Notes: generated by a model from the letters alone, not told the origin. Shown: positions 47,331-60,480, counted from the first letter of the stretch. The stretch: 64,000 nt of DNA from Aptenodytes patagonicus (GCF_965638725.1 NC_134952.1:20649028-20713027); one strand, 5' to 3'. Numbers and translations are program-made.

Positions 47331-49391
47331 ACCAGCAAAGTTAATTCAGTTTGCTGTGGTTGCATCCCCTTTCTACTATGCAAAGTATATACAAGGAGTA
47401 TTGTATATAGGAAGAATAGTGCAGTCATCTGGCTGGAAGTGGCATTGCTTGCTTGTTAGGTCATACTATGTTCCAAGTCGTGCAAGGCGAAGCCTATTTT
47501 AAATGAACAGCTTGTATCCTTCAGTCTGTGTTTCTGTTGTTCATCTGTTGTTCACCATATACGGTGTGGTCCTAAGCTCTGGTTCATGGGTGGGACTTTG
47601 CTGTAGCTGTGGCTAAAGTGCTGTCCTCTGCCCTGCAGCTCCAAAGCTGTGCTAGCAACAAGCCTGAACTCACAAGGGAGCTCTTGCATCCTCAGACTAT
47701 TCCTGAGTGTAATATTTTGATCATCTGAGAAGCTGCAGGTCACTCTTGGTGAATGAAGTAGCCCACTTCCACACATCTGCAAATGCTTTTAACAGAAACC
47801 TGTCTTCACTGTTCTTAATTCTTTCTCCATCTGAGTTCCTTCCACAGCCTGAGACCGGACACATACTTCTCCTTCTGCGCACTTTGTGCCTTGGGGAGGT
47901 AGCCAAAGTTTGTATTTAAGTGATGATATTTCGAAACAAGCCATTGAGTTGAGATCAGGGAAATGTTTAAACCTGGAAACTATACTTGCCTCCCTTTCAT
48001 AGGGCTTCAAGGAGAACATGCAAATTCAGACCGAATCAGCTTGACTTTTGCAAAATCAGCACAGGGTGTTCTGCAAGGTCCAGACTCATGTCCAGTTATG
48101 ACAATATTTTTTCTTACCTTTGGATGTCATGTGGTTTTGAACATCTTAGGATGCTTGAAGTATAGAATGAGACCAACTTAACTTTATGGAGCTGTTCTGT
48201 GAATAGTGGGGGTGGGTTGGTAAGGGGTTTTTTTTTGGTATGTGTTTTGGTGTGGGTTTTTTTTAAACTCAAATCACTTTGTGTTGTCGTCCATTATGGT
48301 TTCATTTGTGGTCTAGGTCTATGGATTTACAGCATGTGTGTTTTATCAGGTAATGTCATGACTTCATTTTCAAATCTAATATAAAGGAGTTGAATAAGTT
48401 CAAAGCTCTAACAGGGATTTGGGGGGCATTTTATAGCAAAATGCTATGACTATCTCAGAAATTAAGTATGACTGGACTGAGGCAGGAGTTGAACAAGACT
48501 TCTAGGTGCTACACAGAACACCACTGGTGTTTTAAAGGGATAGCATTTTTCCCTGAGTCCTCACTAAAGGTTGGACATATGTTTGCCTTGGTAACTATAT
48601 TATCTTTCCAAGCTCTTCGTTATTGCTCTCTTGTTTGTTACCATCACTTCTGGAATGGATTTTGTTACTGTTCCTTTGCTGATCTATTGCAAAGTCAGTG
48701 TTGCTTATACCGCTTTCTATCCAGCATAAGCTGATTCAGGTGTCTTTGCTCACAAGAACTTTGCTGCTGCCTGTGCTTGAAGAGTAGTAGTAAACATGCA
48801 GGGAAGGTGACCTTTTTGCTCAATTTAGATTCACAAGAGGATACCAGACTTGACAGTAAAATAAAGCTTTATCATGGTATTATGTCACTAAGGTGTCAGC
48901 ACTGGGAAGTGATGTCAGTTGAGATTGTTTCCTGAAGCTCCCTCTCACAGGAGAAAGTTTTGTCTTAAATTCAGTCTCTTTGCCAAATACAGTTTGAGTT
49001 AGTAGCATTATGTGTCAGCACTTCAGTAATATCTGAAAATACCATCACTCTGCGACACCTTGAGGTTGGGAAGTATTACTATCTGTTTTGTAGGATGAGG
49101 AACAACCATGGCAGGACATGGATCATGCCATACTTTACCTTCCTTGTCATTTATTCTTCCAGCTGCTGCATTGATATAGCAGGCTTCCGCAGTGGAAGTC
49201 TGCTCCTTAAGCCAACTCTTAATACGAGGCAGGGATTTGCCCAAGGTGAGAAGCCTATAGAGAAACAGCACTGGTGGAAATCCTGCGCTGCTTTCTGCAA
49301 TCAGGGCACTGGGTTGCTGTTTTCTGGTCTAATTTTTGGAGACTACTTCCACTCTTTCTGTCATAACCTTATTTAAACCTAAGGCAAATGT
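47331..49391. other. Intergenic, no gene recognised
   Basis: No exon or RNA gene recognised. A T/G-rich low-complexity patch lies at about 48205-48265. Confidence 0.4.
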
Positions 49392-49396
49392 CATAG

Positions 49397-49970
49397 TGTT
49401 GTGGTTTAACCTCAGCCAGCAACTGAGTACCACACAGCTGCTCACTCACTCCTCCCTGCGCGCGCCCCCCCCGCCCCAGCCCCAGCCCCCGGTGGGATGG
49501 GGGAGAGAATTGGAAGAGCACAAGTGAGAAAAACTCGTGGGTTGAGATAAAAACAGTTTAATAATTGAAAGAAAATGATAATAATATGATGATGATAATA
49601 ATAATAATACACAAAGCAAGTGATGCACAGTACAATTGCTCACCACCCGCCGACCGATGCCCAGCCAGTCCCCGAGCAGCGGCCCCCCCGGCCAGCTTTC
49701 CCCAGTTTATGTACTGAGCATGACGTCACATGGTATGGAATGTCCCTTTGGCCCGTTTGGCTGTGCCCCCTCCCACCTTCTTGTGCACCTCCAGCCTTCT
49801 CAGTCGGTAGAGCATGGGAAGCTGGAAAGTCCTTGGCTAGTGTAAGCACTACTTAGCAACAACTAAAACATGGGTGTGTTATCAACATTATTCTCACCCT
49901 AAATCCAAAACACAGCACTGTACCAGCTACTAGGAAGGAAATTAACTCTATCCCAGCTGAAACCAGGACA
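49397..49970 (-). mobile_element. Solo LTR, ERVL-like, 574 bp
   Basis: Bounded by the 5 bp duplication CATAG at 49392-49396 and 49971-49975. On the minus strand the LTR begins TGTCCTGGTTTCAGCTGG and ends GGTTAAACCACAACA, so it has TG...CA ends. Minus-strand order: a palindromic CRE (TGACGTCA, 49721-49728), a TATA-like ACATAAA just downstream (about 49706-49712), a GC-rich stretch, and ATTAAA as poly(A) signal (49557-49562). A TTA/TCA trinucleotide microsatellite lies between them (about 49575-49610). No internal retroviral genes flank it, so it arose by LTR-LTR recombination. The 5 bp duplication fits ERVL/class III-type elements; I recognise the family as common in neoavian birds. Confidence 0.88.
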
Positions 49971-49975
49971 CATAG

Positions 49976-51450
49976 CTATCTACAGTAATGTTCCTAAAGA
50001 ACATACATTATTATTGTTGTTAACACTTTAGATCATGGCTTGTGGTTTTGTTTGTTTGTTTTAGAAAAGGAAGACTTCGCATTCATTGAAAATCTCAGTA
50101 GTCCTCCTATGTGTCTAGAAGCCCTCTGAAAATGTGGGGCTGACACAGGGTGTTATAGCTCCATGATAGCTGGAGGTCTGTTTTGCGATGTGAGGGAATG
50201 TTTTAGGCATAGATAGTAAAAATTTCATGCACCAACTTTGAAAAAGCATTCATGATGTTGCAGATGGCTGTGTAAGCTGCATAGGTGACACTCTTGTTTC
50301 AACTTTGCTCACTGGTTCTGCAGAAAATAGAGAAAATGTCATATGGCAAAAATAAGTAAATAGTATTTTTGTAATCTAGTAGTTTCCTTAGTTAACTTAG
50401 ACTTTTGCTTACAGGTAAAACTCGGTTCTGATTTTGTCCACATGTTCTCCAATTAAAACCCATGTAATAGTAAGGATGTGCTTATGTAATTCTATCCTTG
50501 ACAAAATTTAATGCTTAATTTTAAGCACTGGCAATTTTATAATGGATGATTTTGAAGGAGCTGATCATTGATGTGAGGGAGACTGCATTTGTGTTTTCAA
50601 ATTACTTCCTATTCAATCAGAATTGTGGGTTATTTTAAGTGTAATTATTTCCAGGATCTTGTTTTCTCAGTTTATGGGAGTGTTTTAAATAAAATAGGAA
50701 ATATTTGATAGTGCCAGTTAGACTGAGCAGGGGAAAAAAAATTTTTTTTCTTTCTAGTAGGCTTTCCCAGTGTTATTTTAAAACATTTTTCTGGATTTGA
50801 GAAATTCTCTAAAAATAGTTTTGTTTTGTCAAAGCAGGAAATAATTTGGAAGCGTTGAGAAGAATAGATAAGTGAGAACATCCATGAGAAATGAAAGTGA
50901 GTACAAAGTCTCTCTTCCTACACAGACATTATCTACATCATGGTGAAAGAGTTCTTGTTCCAAATGTTGCGATCCTCCCAGTGTCTTTTATTTCTCATTG
51001 CAATACCTCATTATGGGATTGCTTTTAGACATTTACTGAAGTAAATATGTAAGGGAGGCACTATTTCTGTTACTCATTGCTGGAAGTTGCTTCATTGTTT
51101 GGATGGAACTTACCTAACATTTCCTCAGTAATGTAAACATCTGGACAAATATTCATAGTTTGAAATAACTCAAAATCATTAAGCTGACAGAAGAAAAACT
51201 TCTTCCCAGAAGTTGATTCTTTCCCAGAAGCTTGCAGCAAGGACTGTTATAGATCCCTGAAACACATTTGAGTGTTTGAGTTACATGATCTTCACTGCAC
51301 TCTGACATAACTTGTGTTGCAGAGGCTTTCTGGAAAATGAAATTGGTAAACCAAGTCCTTTTTGTTTGTGTTTCCACGCTTTGGATAATAGGCTGTTTAT
51401 TTCAGGAAAAGCAGTAAATGCGTGTTACTCTCCCAATGTGTATTCAAATA
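49976..51450. other. Intergenic, no feature recognised
   Basis: AT-rich unique-looking sequence between the solo LTR and the minus-strand CR1; no exon recognised on either strand. Confidence 0.45.
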
Positions 51451-51944
51451 GAATCATAGAATCATTAAGGTTGGAAGAGACCTCTAAGATCATCGCGTCC
51501 CACCATCGACCCAACACCACCATGCCCACTAAACCATGTTCCTAAGTGCCTCATCTACACGTCTTTTAAACACTTCCAGGGATGGGGACTCCACCACTTC
51601 CCTGGGCAGCCTGTTCCAATGTTTCACCACTCTTTCAGTAAAGACATTTTTCCTCACGTCCAATCTAAACCTCCCCTGGCACAACTTGAGGCCGTTTCCT
51701 CTCATCCTATCGCTTGTTACTTGGGAGAAGAGACCAACACCCACCTCGCTACAACCTCCTTTCAGGGAGTTGTAGAGAGCGATGAGGTCTCCCCTCAGCC
51801 TCCTTTTCTCCAGGCTAAACAACCCCAGTTCCCTCAGCCCCTCCTCATAAGACTTGTTCTCCAGACCCTTCACCAGCTTCGTTGCCCTTCTCTGGACACG
51901 CTCCAGCACCTCAACGTCCTTCTTGTAGTGCGAGGCCCAAAACT
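51451..51944 (-). mobile_element. CR1 LINE 3' fragment, minus strand
   Basis: On the plus strand it starts with the mirrored tail (AATCATAGAATCATTAAGG, then GACCTCTAAGATCATCG) and ends inside ORF2 at the GCCCAAAACT junction. The minus strand encodes 126 codons (51529-51909) matching the last part of ORF2 in the 2568 and 41107 copies almost residue for residue. Same subfamily, heavily 5'-truncated to about 0.5 kb. Confidence 0.92.
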
Positions 51945-54900
51945 ACATGGTTTTGAAGTTGTCATCATTGCATAAAATATAAAACACAGGCCATCACGGA
52001 GACAAGATAGATGGAAAAACTTTTTCTAATCAGGAAAATTCCATTTGACTTGATATTGAGATAGGGAAGGGAAAAGAAAAAAACCCATATGTGTGTATCC
52101 AATGTGTGACAAATTTTCACTGTTATTGAAAAACTAAAACCAGCTTTGTCACTTGGGGAAAAAGAAAAGCAAAACAAGAAAACTATTTAGCTACTTTCCT
52201 TTAGCTAACAAAATATTTATCCATATTGTCTATACGTTACCGAACATATGCCAGACAAAGGGTCAGACATAAAGTACAGTACATATCATTTCATGGTTTC
52301 TACATATCCTCATAACCTTTAACAGTGGAGTGTTTATCGGAAGAGGAGTTTTCTGGGTGCTCTTGATGGAGGGAAAATATTTGGTAGATACTGGCTGAGA
52401 GGTTGTTTCTAGTTAGCATGGGTGGGATATAAGAAGGTCCAGAGTTGGGAGTGGATAAAGAATCCAAAAGGATCAGTCATCAGTGATTTGGGCAGAGCAT
52501 GGAGAGTGGGAGGTGAGCGTGGGAAGAAATGGGAGAGACATAGGTGGAGACAATATTGGGCCAAGCTGATGACATGAGACCTTGTGCCTTGAAAATGGGA
52601 GCCAGTGAAGGGTTCCAGAGTAGTCCAGACTCGACAGATGCAGGAGGACATTCTGTATCAGAGCAATTTGGTTCCAGTGTGGAGTGTGCCTGGAGAGCTA
52701 CTTTTTTTTCTGGCTTATTTCCACATATAAAAAGGACCAAAAAAAAAAAAAAAAGCTGCTGTTAAGTAATTTTCTTTAGCAGGCTTCCATCAAGTAGGAG
52801 GTCCAAACACATTGCTGTTCTTATCAATGTTGATACAATTTTGTCAGCAATTCTGCAGAATTTATTTATCTAATGGAATGTGTCAGCCCTTAACTAAGGT
52901 GCACCATTTGCTATATAGGAGTGGTAGGCATATTAAAGGAGTATAAAGTTGCTCTGCATCTAAAAATAGAAGTTTCTGGCAGAAAGCAAATGGAAATCTG
53001 CGTCATACGTTTTTATTTGAAGGAAATTAACTGTAAATCAGATCTGGACATGAGAAAGAATTTATCTTAAAATTAACACAGTGTTTCTATCTGTAAATCA
53101 TGTCTGGACATAATGAAAGGTTTATTTTCGAAGTGTTGTAGGCAAATGCTGATAACACTAATGCAATGCCAAATATGTAATGCCTCTTTTTTAAAATCTA
53201 ACTGAAGTTTCTTACCTATCTGGAAAACTGTGAATTGAAATAGAGCACACCTTTCTGGTGTCTCCCAATACCTGCCCAGTACTGTTTCTGCATGCTAATA
53301 AGGCTATCTGTTATTAGCTTAGCTCTGGGTAACTCAAAAGGTTCACATAGGCAGGAGGGGCTGTGCTTTAAAAAGTCTTGTGGTGCATCTCTTCATTAAA
53401 ACAGAAAATCTAGGCAGTTGTCCTTATTGTAGTATATGCAGTGACTTAGCATAGTCTTGCTTTGTGCCAATCCGTTAAATGCCTAACGGCCAAGTTAAAT
53501 GCCCAATTTCCTTTAAAAATCTGGACCAGTGTGTATGGATCCACAAACAAGATATGGCATAGTGGTGGAAGTGTTTGGATTTATAAAAATAAGCTACTGA
53601 CTGGTGAGTGCCTACGCACACAACTCTCATTTGGTAGCATGTGTGAGGTAGCTACCGTGCAACGACAGTGGAGTCAGCTCACTGGCACCATGTGATAAGG
53701 GCATGCTCAAGGGCAGTTTTTGTGAAATGCCTAGTCTGCCGTAAATCCACACCCTACCTTAGCTTACAGCAACTCATTTAGGTAGTCATGTCTTCATATC
53801 TTTCTATCAAGCAGAATTGTTTTTGGTAAAAGAACAACCTGAACCTTCTTTTTAATATAATTCTAATGAGCACACGGAGAGTATGTGCAGAAAAAAATGC
53901 TCAAGTTTTGTTGGATGATGTAAATCTCCATTGGTTCTAGTTATTCCTGGGTTCACCAGGACTAACTGGATGTTTCATGTGTCTGTGAGAGGTTCTGCAC
54001 ACCAGGCAGGTACCTCTGAAAATCTGGGCTTCAATCAGGAATGTTTTCCTGAGAATGGGACTGAAGCATTTGGGCACGTGCTCCTGTTGTTATGAGCACA
54101 TCTGAAATATGCGTGGACCTGATGCATGCGCACAACAGATTGGTGTAGATTTTGGTGCAAGGCGTGATTTTTATTTTTACTGCCTCTGGATAAAAAATTG
54201 CCGGCCTTCAACCTGCTTGCCACAGTGACTGTGCACATATTGTAGGGTTGGTCTGTATATGCAGAGTGGCCATTTATCAAGGATTTCTAGATACTTGATA
54301 GCCCCATTGGAGCATCCAGACAACATAGAGAAATGGCCAAACAAAATACCTAGAGGGGAAGAAGAGGGTCTGTGTGGGAAGAAACCCTCAGAAGTTTGGT
54401 GGTACTACTTCCTGACTGCTGGATAACTTGCATGTTTTAGTACATAAAGCACTACAATTATTTCAAAGGTCCAGGTGATGGCACATTCATTACTTTGTCA
54501 AGGCCAAACTTTAATTTTGTATCAGGGGACAGAAACCATGGAAGCCTTTTGATACTGTCCTTTTTCCTTTATGTCATTTCTATTTCAGCTGAGGACCATA
54601 TTTGTGACTTAAGATTTCTGATTAAACCTGTGCTTTCCCATTTCTCGCTGTTTGTGATGTGATGCTAAAGGAATGCTGCCATGCCTTCTTGGCTGGTCCT
54701 TCAGTTGTTAGACCCAGGTATGAATAGGTCTGGGATGGTTAAAAGTGTGAGAGCCCAACTGGAGAAGAAAGACAGAAGCATTTTTCTCTTTGAGTAGGCG
54801 AAGCTGTTTAAGAAGAAGCCATGAGATCCACTATTTTGTATGAAACAGAAGGGGGGAAAAAAGGAGAAATTATGTTGTGAAGTTTGATTTCAGAAACCTT

Positions 54901-54991
54901 CAGTGCATTCACTGTGCTACTAGGGAGACTAGGAGATGGGGGAGCATGTGGCTGGAGTGAATATGGGCCTTAAGAAGCCAACTCTACCCAT
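51945..54991. other. Intergenic, no gene recognised
   Basis: No exon, RNA gene or recognisable element. A 16-base A run at 52739-52754 with an AT-rich neighbourhood is the only low-complexity stretch noted. Confidence 0.4.
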
Positions 54992-55048
54992 TACTTTCAA
55001 TACTTATGTATTGAAAGTACTGACTACAATCCTGACTACACAGGATTG
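54992..55048. repeat. Two adjacent perfect hairpins
   Basis: Hairpin 1: TACTTTCAATAC (54992-55003), loop TTAT, GTATTGAAAGTA (55008-55019). Hairpin 2: CAATCCTG (55027-55034), loop ACTACA, CAGGATTG (55041-55048). Both arm pairs are perfect and only seven bases separate the hairpins. GACTACA also occurs twice, at about 55022 and 55034. Origin unknown; stems are too short for a typical microRNA precursor. Confidence 0.7.
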
Positions 55049-55992
55049 CTTTTTCTTTTTTCCCTCTGCTTGCTTAAGCTACACTTGGTCAGTCTGCCTT
55101 CAGCATGTATATTTACTGCCATATGTTCAAAGTGATGTCTTCGTAGTAATTGCTTGAAAGTCACTTTCTAAGAATATTCTACCTATTCAAATTGTTTGCA
55201 GTAATAAGAACAGAGAACAAATGCAGAAAATGAGAACACAGATTAGGTGGATTTATTTTTAAATTAAATGAGTGGAAAATATTTACAGGATTCATTGTTC
55301 TCTAACTGTAAAAGCTGCTATTGAATTCCTGTTTGTCTTCACCTTAAGTAAACTTTTATTTCTGGGAGCCTTCAAGCAATGTTTTTCTTTATATCAGATG
55401 CGCGCTTCTAATGCCAGTGTCTTCTGTTTAATGACCTGCCGGAGGCCTCATTACACTTTCTCTATTGACCTAATCGTTATGTTTGGGATTCTTCTGATAT
55501 GAAGGTGTGTAGGTCAGCCAGTGTCAGTAATCTTGTCCCATGCTTTGACCATTTGGAGTTCATCCTAAAAGTGCTTTGGGGTAATGTACTTTGCTTACTA
55601 AGAACTTCATTTGGCCTATTCAAATCTGTACTGTCTTCATTTGTGCATCTGAAATGCTGTGGCTGTATTATTGGCACTTCAGAGACACAGGTTTAATCCT
55701 CCTTCAGAGTTTGTCCTAAAATGACTCTTTAGTATACAAACCTATCACAATCAGTTGTTGTAGTGGTAGTTTTGACACATCTGTGATGTTCTGAAAGGCA
55801 ATATTTATAGGGAGAAATTAATATGTTTTATCAGACCAACAGTTATAGCTGGAAAAAAGCAGAGTGGCTTTAAGGAAGAAAAGTGCTTCTTTAGTCTCTG
55901 AAAGTTTGTCTGTTATGGCAACTGATTGATTGAAAAAACCCAAAATATTACTTCTCTCTAAAAACCTGTTTGGCTTGCCTTTTGAAAAAGCT

Positions 55993-56017
55993 TAATGACC
56001 TTCTTCCGAGGTCATTA
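55993..56017. promoter_or_regulatory. Everted repeat of nuclear receptor half-sites
   Basis: TAATGACCT (55993-56001) and AGGTCATTA (56009-56017) form a perfect 9 bp palindrome around TCTTCCG. The inner hexamers TGACCT and AGGTCA are the nuclear receptor half-site in everted orientation with a 7-base spacer. No gene start lies nearby. A possible distal element, or chance. Confidence 0.35.
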
Positions 56018-59000
56018 TAATCTACTTCTTCACTCAAATAATTGCTCTAACTGAAAGTGGTGTTTGTCTGAATTAACCAGATCAAGAGGGGAGAATGATT
56101 TTACCTCTATATGGATTCAGAAGAAATGGCAGAGTTGCTGTGAATGTTTCATTAGCATCACGTTCCCTAAATTTGTGTCTGATTCAGTTGTTTGGTTGAT
56201 GTCTCAAGATGCTTTTCAGAAGATACGTGAAAGAACTTGAAGAAAAGTAGTGTACTACATGCTAGCACAGATAAACTAGAGCTGGTGGGCTGTGGGAGTC
56301 CAGAGATGAAAATAGAGACCCTACTCCTTCTTTCTTTTCTTTCACTTGCACAGGGCTTTGCCTTCTAAGCCATGGCATGAGGTCTGCTCTTTTTTTTTTT
56401 TCCAGAGCAATTGCTATGTTTCCATAGTCTGTGTGAGCAGTGCTACCTTGGAGGTGAGCACTGGTCAGGTGCAAAGAAAGAGAGACAAGCCAGTTCTCCT
56501 GTCGCAGAAATCCCACTAGGCTGCGGCTCGCTCTTTCTTGACATCTCATTTGTCTTACGTTGCCAGCGTAGCTGGAAGAATAAAGCACCCTTCAGCTGCA
56601 TCTCTTTGCTGCCCCAAAAAAGAACGATTGGAAAAATAATGCTGGACTCATTCCACCATCCTTTCCTGCCAGTATTAGTGGATAGTGTGTACTGAAAGAT
56701 AGTTTGGACCAAAGCAAATGGGAAACTGGTAGCTAAATATTGGTTAGACAGCTGACTCATCACTTGGTACCAGAATACCACTGTATTTTGGACTTAACAT
56801 GTAAAGTCATCCAGTACAAATCTCTGACTGCAGTGAAATGTAGTGTTTGGGGTGGATTAATGATTCCCTCTGTTAGAAATGCCTATATTAAAAATATGAG
56901 CCACCTTTCCATAATCAGGAAGTCAGGAAATACAGGCTAATTGCCAGAACTGTTTCAAGAGGAAGGATTTGATTGTCCATCATTCTAATAGGTTTAGCTG
57001 TTTCAAATAATTTTAAAACCCCTCTTAATTGCTTTCTAAACTTTTTAGGTTACTGTATTTATTCATTTAGTCATCTTCTATACAAATATATTTCAAAATA
57101 AGGTGATTAAAGAAGCTTTTTCTTCCTTTCCTGATAGAAACAATAGGAACCTCAGCCTCTTTGTAAGGCTTGTTTTGAAAACATCTAATAATTATAGGAT
57201 GAATGAACGATTTGTATTGCTTATTTATGATGCCTCATCTGGATTTGCCCTTGCCTGTGAAGCTTCATTTGGACCTAAATTAATTAGATGACTCTAATTA
57301 AAGGAAGGCCTTCGATTTGAGAGTAGGAAAGCATGTTCGTATGGAGGCTACACCCCTCTTCTTTATCTGACAACATCCTTGAATGTTACTAGTGTGTAAT
57401 AATTAGGCATGTCAAGTTATGAGTTGATTCATCTTCTTTAAGTGGTCCCAGAGGAAGAGGTGGAGGAAGACTGTTCTCCAGAGGAGGCTGCAGACAGTAA
57501 GATGCATGATGTTTCTTAAGTGAGTATCCTCGATTCCTGACACTTCCTTAGAATATGTAACTGCTAATATTTAAGTTCTTGAGCTCTGCAGCATCCCTGA
57601 AGTGCAGACACGGAGGAGGCAAACGCTGCTAAAGTAAAAGGTAGGAAAGTGAGCAGAAACACAGCATGTGCATGAAATATAGCTGTTTTGGAGTAGACGA
57701 CCAAAATAAATTCATTTTATAGAGGTAAAAACAAAATCTTCAACATGCCAGTCAGCACAGCACTAGTGTCCCTTCCACTTGTTTTGTATAGTTTACCGTG
57801 TGTGTTTCAGCAAGTAAATTAACAGAATTAATTGTCAAGAAGCTTTATCAATATTAAGGCCACTTATACTGAGAAGAAGGTACTAAATGAAACTTACAAT
57901 TGTAATGCTAATTGTAAAATTTAAGGAGGGAGGAGAAGATGGGACCCAACCTTCCCTCCTCCTCTAATTTGCTGTAGAAAATTTCTGAACTTGACCCACA
58001 CTTGGCTGACATGTTGCTGTAAAACTTGTGTTCTTGGCTCCAGCTAACGGGATATGTCTGGGAACTCTCAGGCAAGGGAGGCAAAAGCATCTCGGAAGGT
58101 ATCCAACTAAATAGCAGCTGGGTTATGTTCTACACTTGTGATACTTTTGTTTTCAGTCTCCTAGTCTCACCTGAAATCTTCCTAAATAAGCTTTTGTTTG
58201 TTTTGTCTTTAAGATCATTTGGCACCGTAGGGGACAAGGACTCTCAGGGTGATATCAACAAACTTTGGAGGCTGCAGATCTGGGGGGAAAAAAAAAGAAA
58301 AAGGATGTATTCAGACACCCCTGTGAGAGGGCCATGGTCAGGTGAGCGTGGGGAAGGCAAGACCTGAGGCGGTTTTAGATCATAGTACAAAGGACAACAC
58401 TGGGGTAGACCAAAAACGAATGCCTCTCCTGCAAGGGACAGACAAGAGAGTGACTCCCCATTGCTCTGGGGAAAAACTTAAACCACCACCTGAGGGGCTT
58501 TGCACAAGGAAGGGCATTCTAAATATTGGGGTAAGTAGGGGAGGGACAGGAAAGTCCATGAAGATAAGGTAGGGAAATACAACTTGCAATTTCACAGGGC
58601 ATCCTGAAACAATGAATGCCTTCTTTGACGGGAGTGCATGATCCTCATCTGGTTTTGGTGTAAACATATCAGCAGGTTAGTGAGTAAATACATTTTTATG
58701 GTTGCTGTAGGTTCAGTTTGGTTTTGCCCTTCTGAAAGACAACAATCTGGATGTGCAGCTATCAAGCTGTCTTTCGCAACAAATACTTGCACATGTATGT
58801 GTAAGCATATGCGTAGCAAAAAGAATTTGATTCGCATCCAAAAAAATAAATCACTTTGTTGTCAACACTGTTTCTATTTGCCTGCCAGATATGTTATATA
58901 TCCCAAGAATAACAGGAAAACTGGGTCCTCAAATTGTCATTGTGTGGTCTTAAAAAAGGTTTTTTTTTTTCCTAAATGCAAGTGAAATTGTTTCTTCTGC

Positions 59001-59930
59001 AAGTGAAAGTTTTATGTAATACCCGCTCTCTCAAGCACAAATAAGAGTTATTGGAATACAGGTCTACAGTCGGTTGATATATTCAAAGGGGTCAGTCTTT
59101 ATTGCTGATGTAAACTGATCTGAGAATAGGTTGTCACCAAGGTGCAGCCCAGTCCTCCTCCCCCTGCACTGGCTGTATGTTCCTACCCTGTAGCTAGATG
59201 TTGATAGCTGGTGGTGGCCAGACCAGAAAGACAATCAGTAAATTCATCAAGCTAATGTCTAATTGTCTGGTTTCAGATGATCTCTTCTGAGCTCAACTTC
59301 ATCTTTGTTGATAAACAGTGATTTAGAAGTACTTTCCTACTCTGATAACTGTTTTTAATTCATTGCTGTACTAATGAAATTAATAAACAGATTTGATTAA
59401 TTATACCTTTCTGTAATTCTAATATTTGTCTAAGATTAAAATAATGAGAAAAAAAGTTCTTTGCAGAGGTCAACTGTCTGGCATTCTCTCTCATGACAAA
59501 CCAATTCCCAAAATGCCCTTAATGAGTTATACAGCTTCCTTAACCAGGCTAGATGAATCATTAGATAATGTTGATGGTACTTGTTCACAATTTTTCAAGT
59601 TCTGTGTTCTCACTTGCTGTAATAAGCGTTAGTATAATAAACAGCATTATACTTAGGTTAAAAACCACCACTCGAACTCAAAGATCAGAAAGTGATGTAC
59701 AAAAAACCCTCAAGTTTCTTGTAACAGATCCGTAACTGCTTCTTGGCTAGGTGGTGGTTAACAACATGATATGAACTCCTAATTCCTGCAGGCACTCCTA
59801 TTCAAAGCAAGTGTGCTGCTGTTTAAAATAGAAAGTAGCACTGTAGCTTGGACACGGGGAAAGGCTGAAAAGGCTCCTAAGCGCTGGATTGCATCCCGGG
59901 GGTTGAAGAAAAGTGTGTACTTGGTGGCAC
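56018..59930. other. Intergenic, no gene recognised
   Basis: No exon recognised. The stretch 57195-57310 is rich in ATTA-type homeodomain cores and looks unlike its flanks. Confidence 0.4.
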
Positions 59931-60480
59931 AGACTCAATTGCTCCTTCATCTCCTCCCTTTCCGCAAGCTGGTCATGTCTCTCCCCACCTCTCCAATCTG
60001 AGCCTGACCTAGCCCTGTCCCTTGTGCACCCTGGCTGCTTTGTCGTCATCTCTGCTCTAAGTATCTTCTACCAGTTTCCTTCTCCAGCCAGCCCTAGATG
60101 TCCCCCTGAGCTCGCTATTGAAATCACTACCCAAGCTCTTTGAGCTTCCTACCTGCAAACCTCTCCCCCTCCCCAGACACCATTCTCCTTTCTGGGGTGC
60201 CCTTGTCCTGTCCCCCATCAGTGCCCCAATATTTTTTTCCCATTTTGCTTGTTTAGCTCGTTCCTATTGCACCTAACTGCCCTTTTTCCTAATCTTTCCC
60301 TCCCTCTCAAGCATAATTTCTTTCCTCAGTCTCCTCCTCCATTCAAAGCTTCCCTGTTTCCTGGCTCTGTCTCACACGCTTTACCAGCCTTACCAGTACT
60401 CCTCCTCAGATCTGACTCCTTCTTGCTCATCCTAGACAATTTATTAATTTCTAAACCCTAATCTCCTTATCTAGCCAACC
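59931..60480. repeat. Pyrimidine-rich, strand-asymmetric tract
   Basis: For about 550 bases the plus strand is dominated by C and T (many CCTCTCC, TTCCT and CTCCTCC words) and poor in G. This is not a simple tandem repeat. It may be a decayed polypyrimidine expansion or a mirror of a purine-rich transcript on the minus strand. Confidence 0.55.

Noticed and set aside
49575-49612. ATA/ATG trinucleotide repeat as an independent microsatellite feature
   Set aside because: It is a standard internal part of this LTR family, so it is reported within the solo LTR entry.
56262-56781. Overlapping frames of about 94-112 codons on both strands
   Set aside because: No recognisable family, no splice context, and competing frames on opposite strands.
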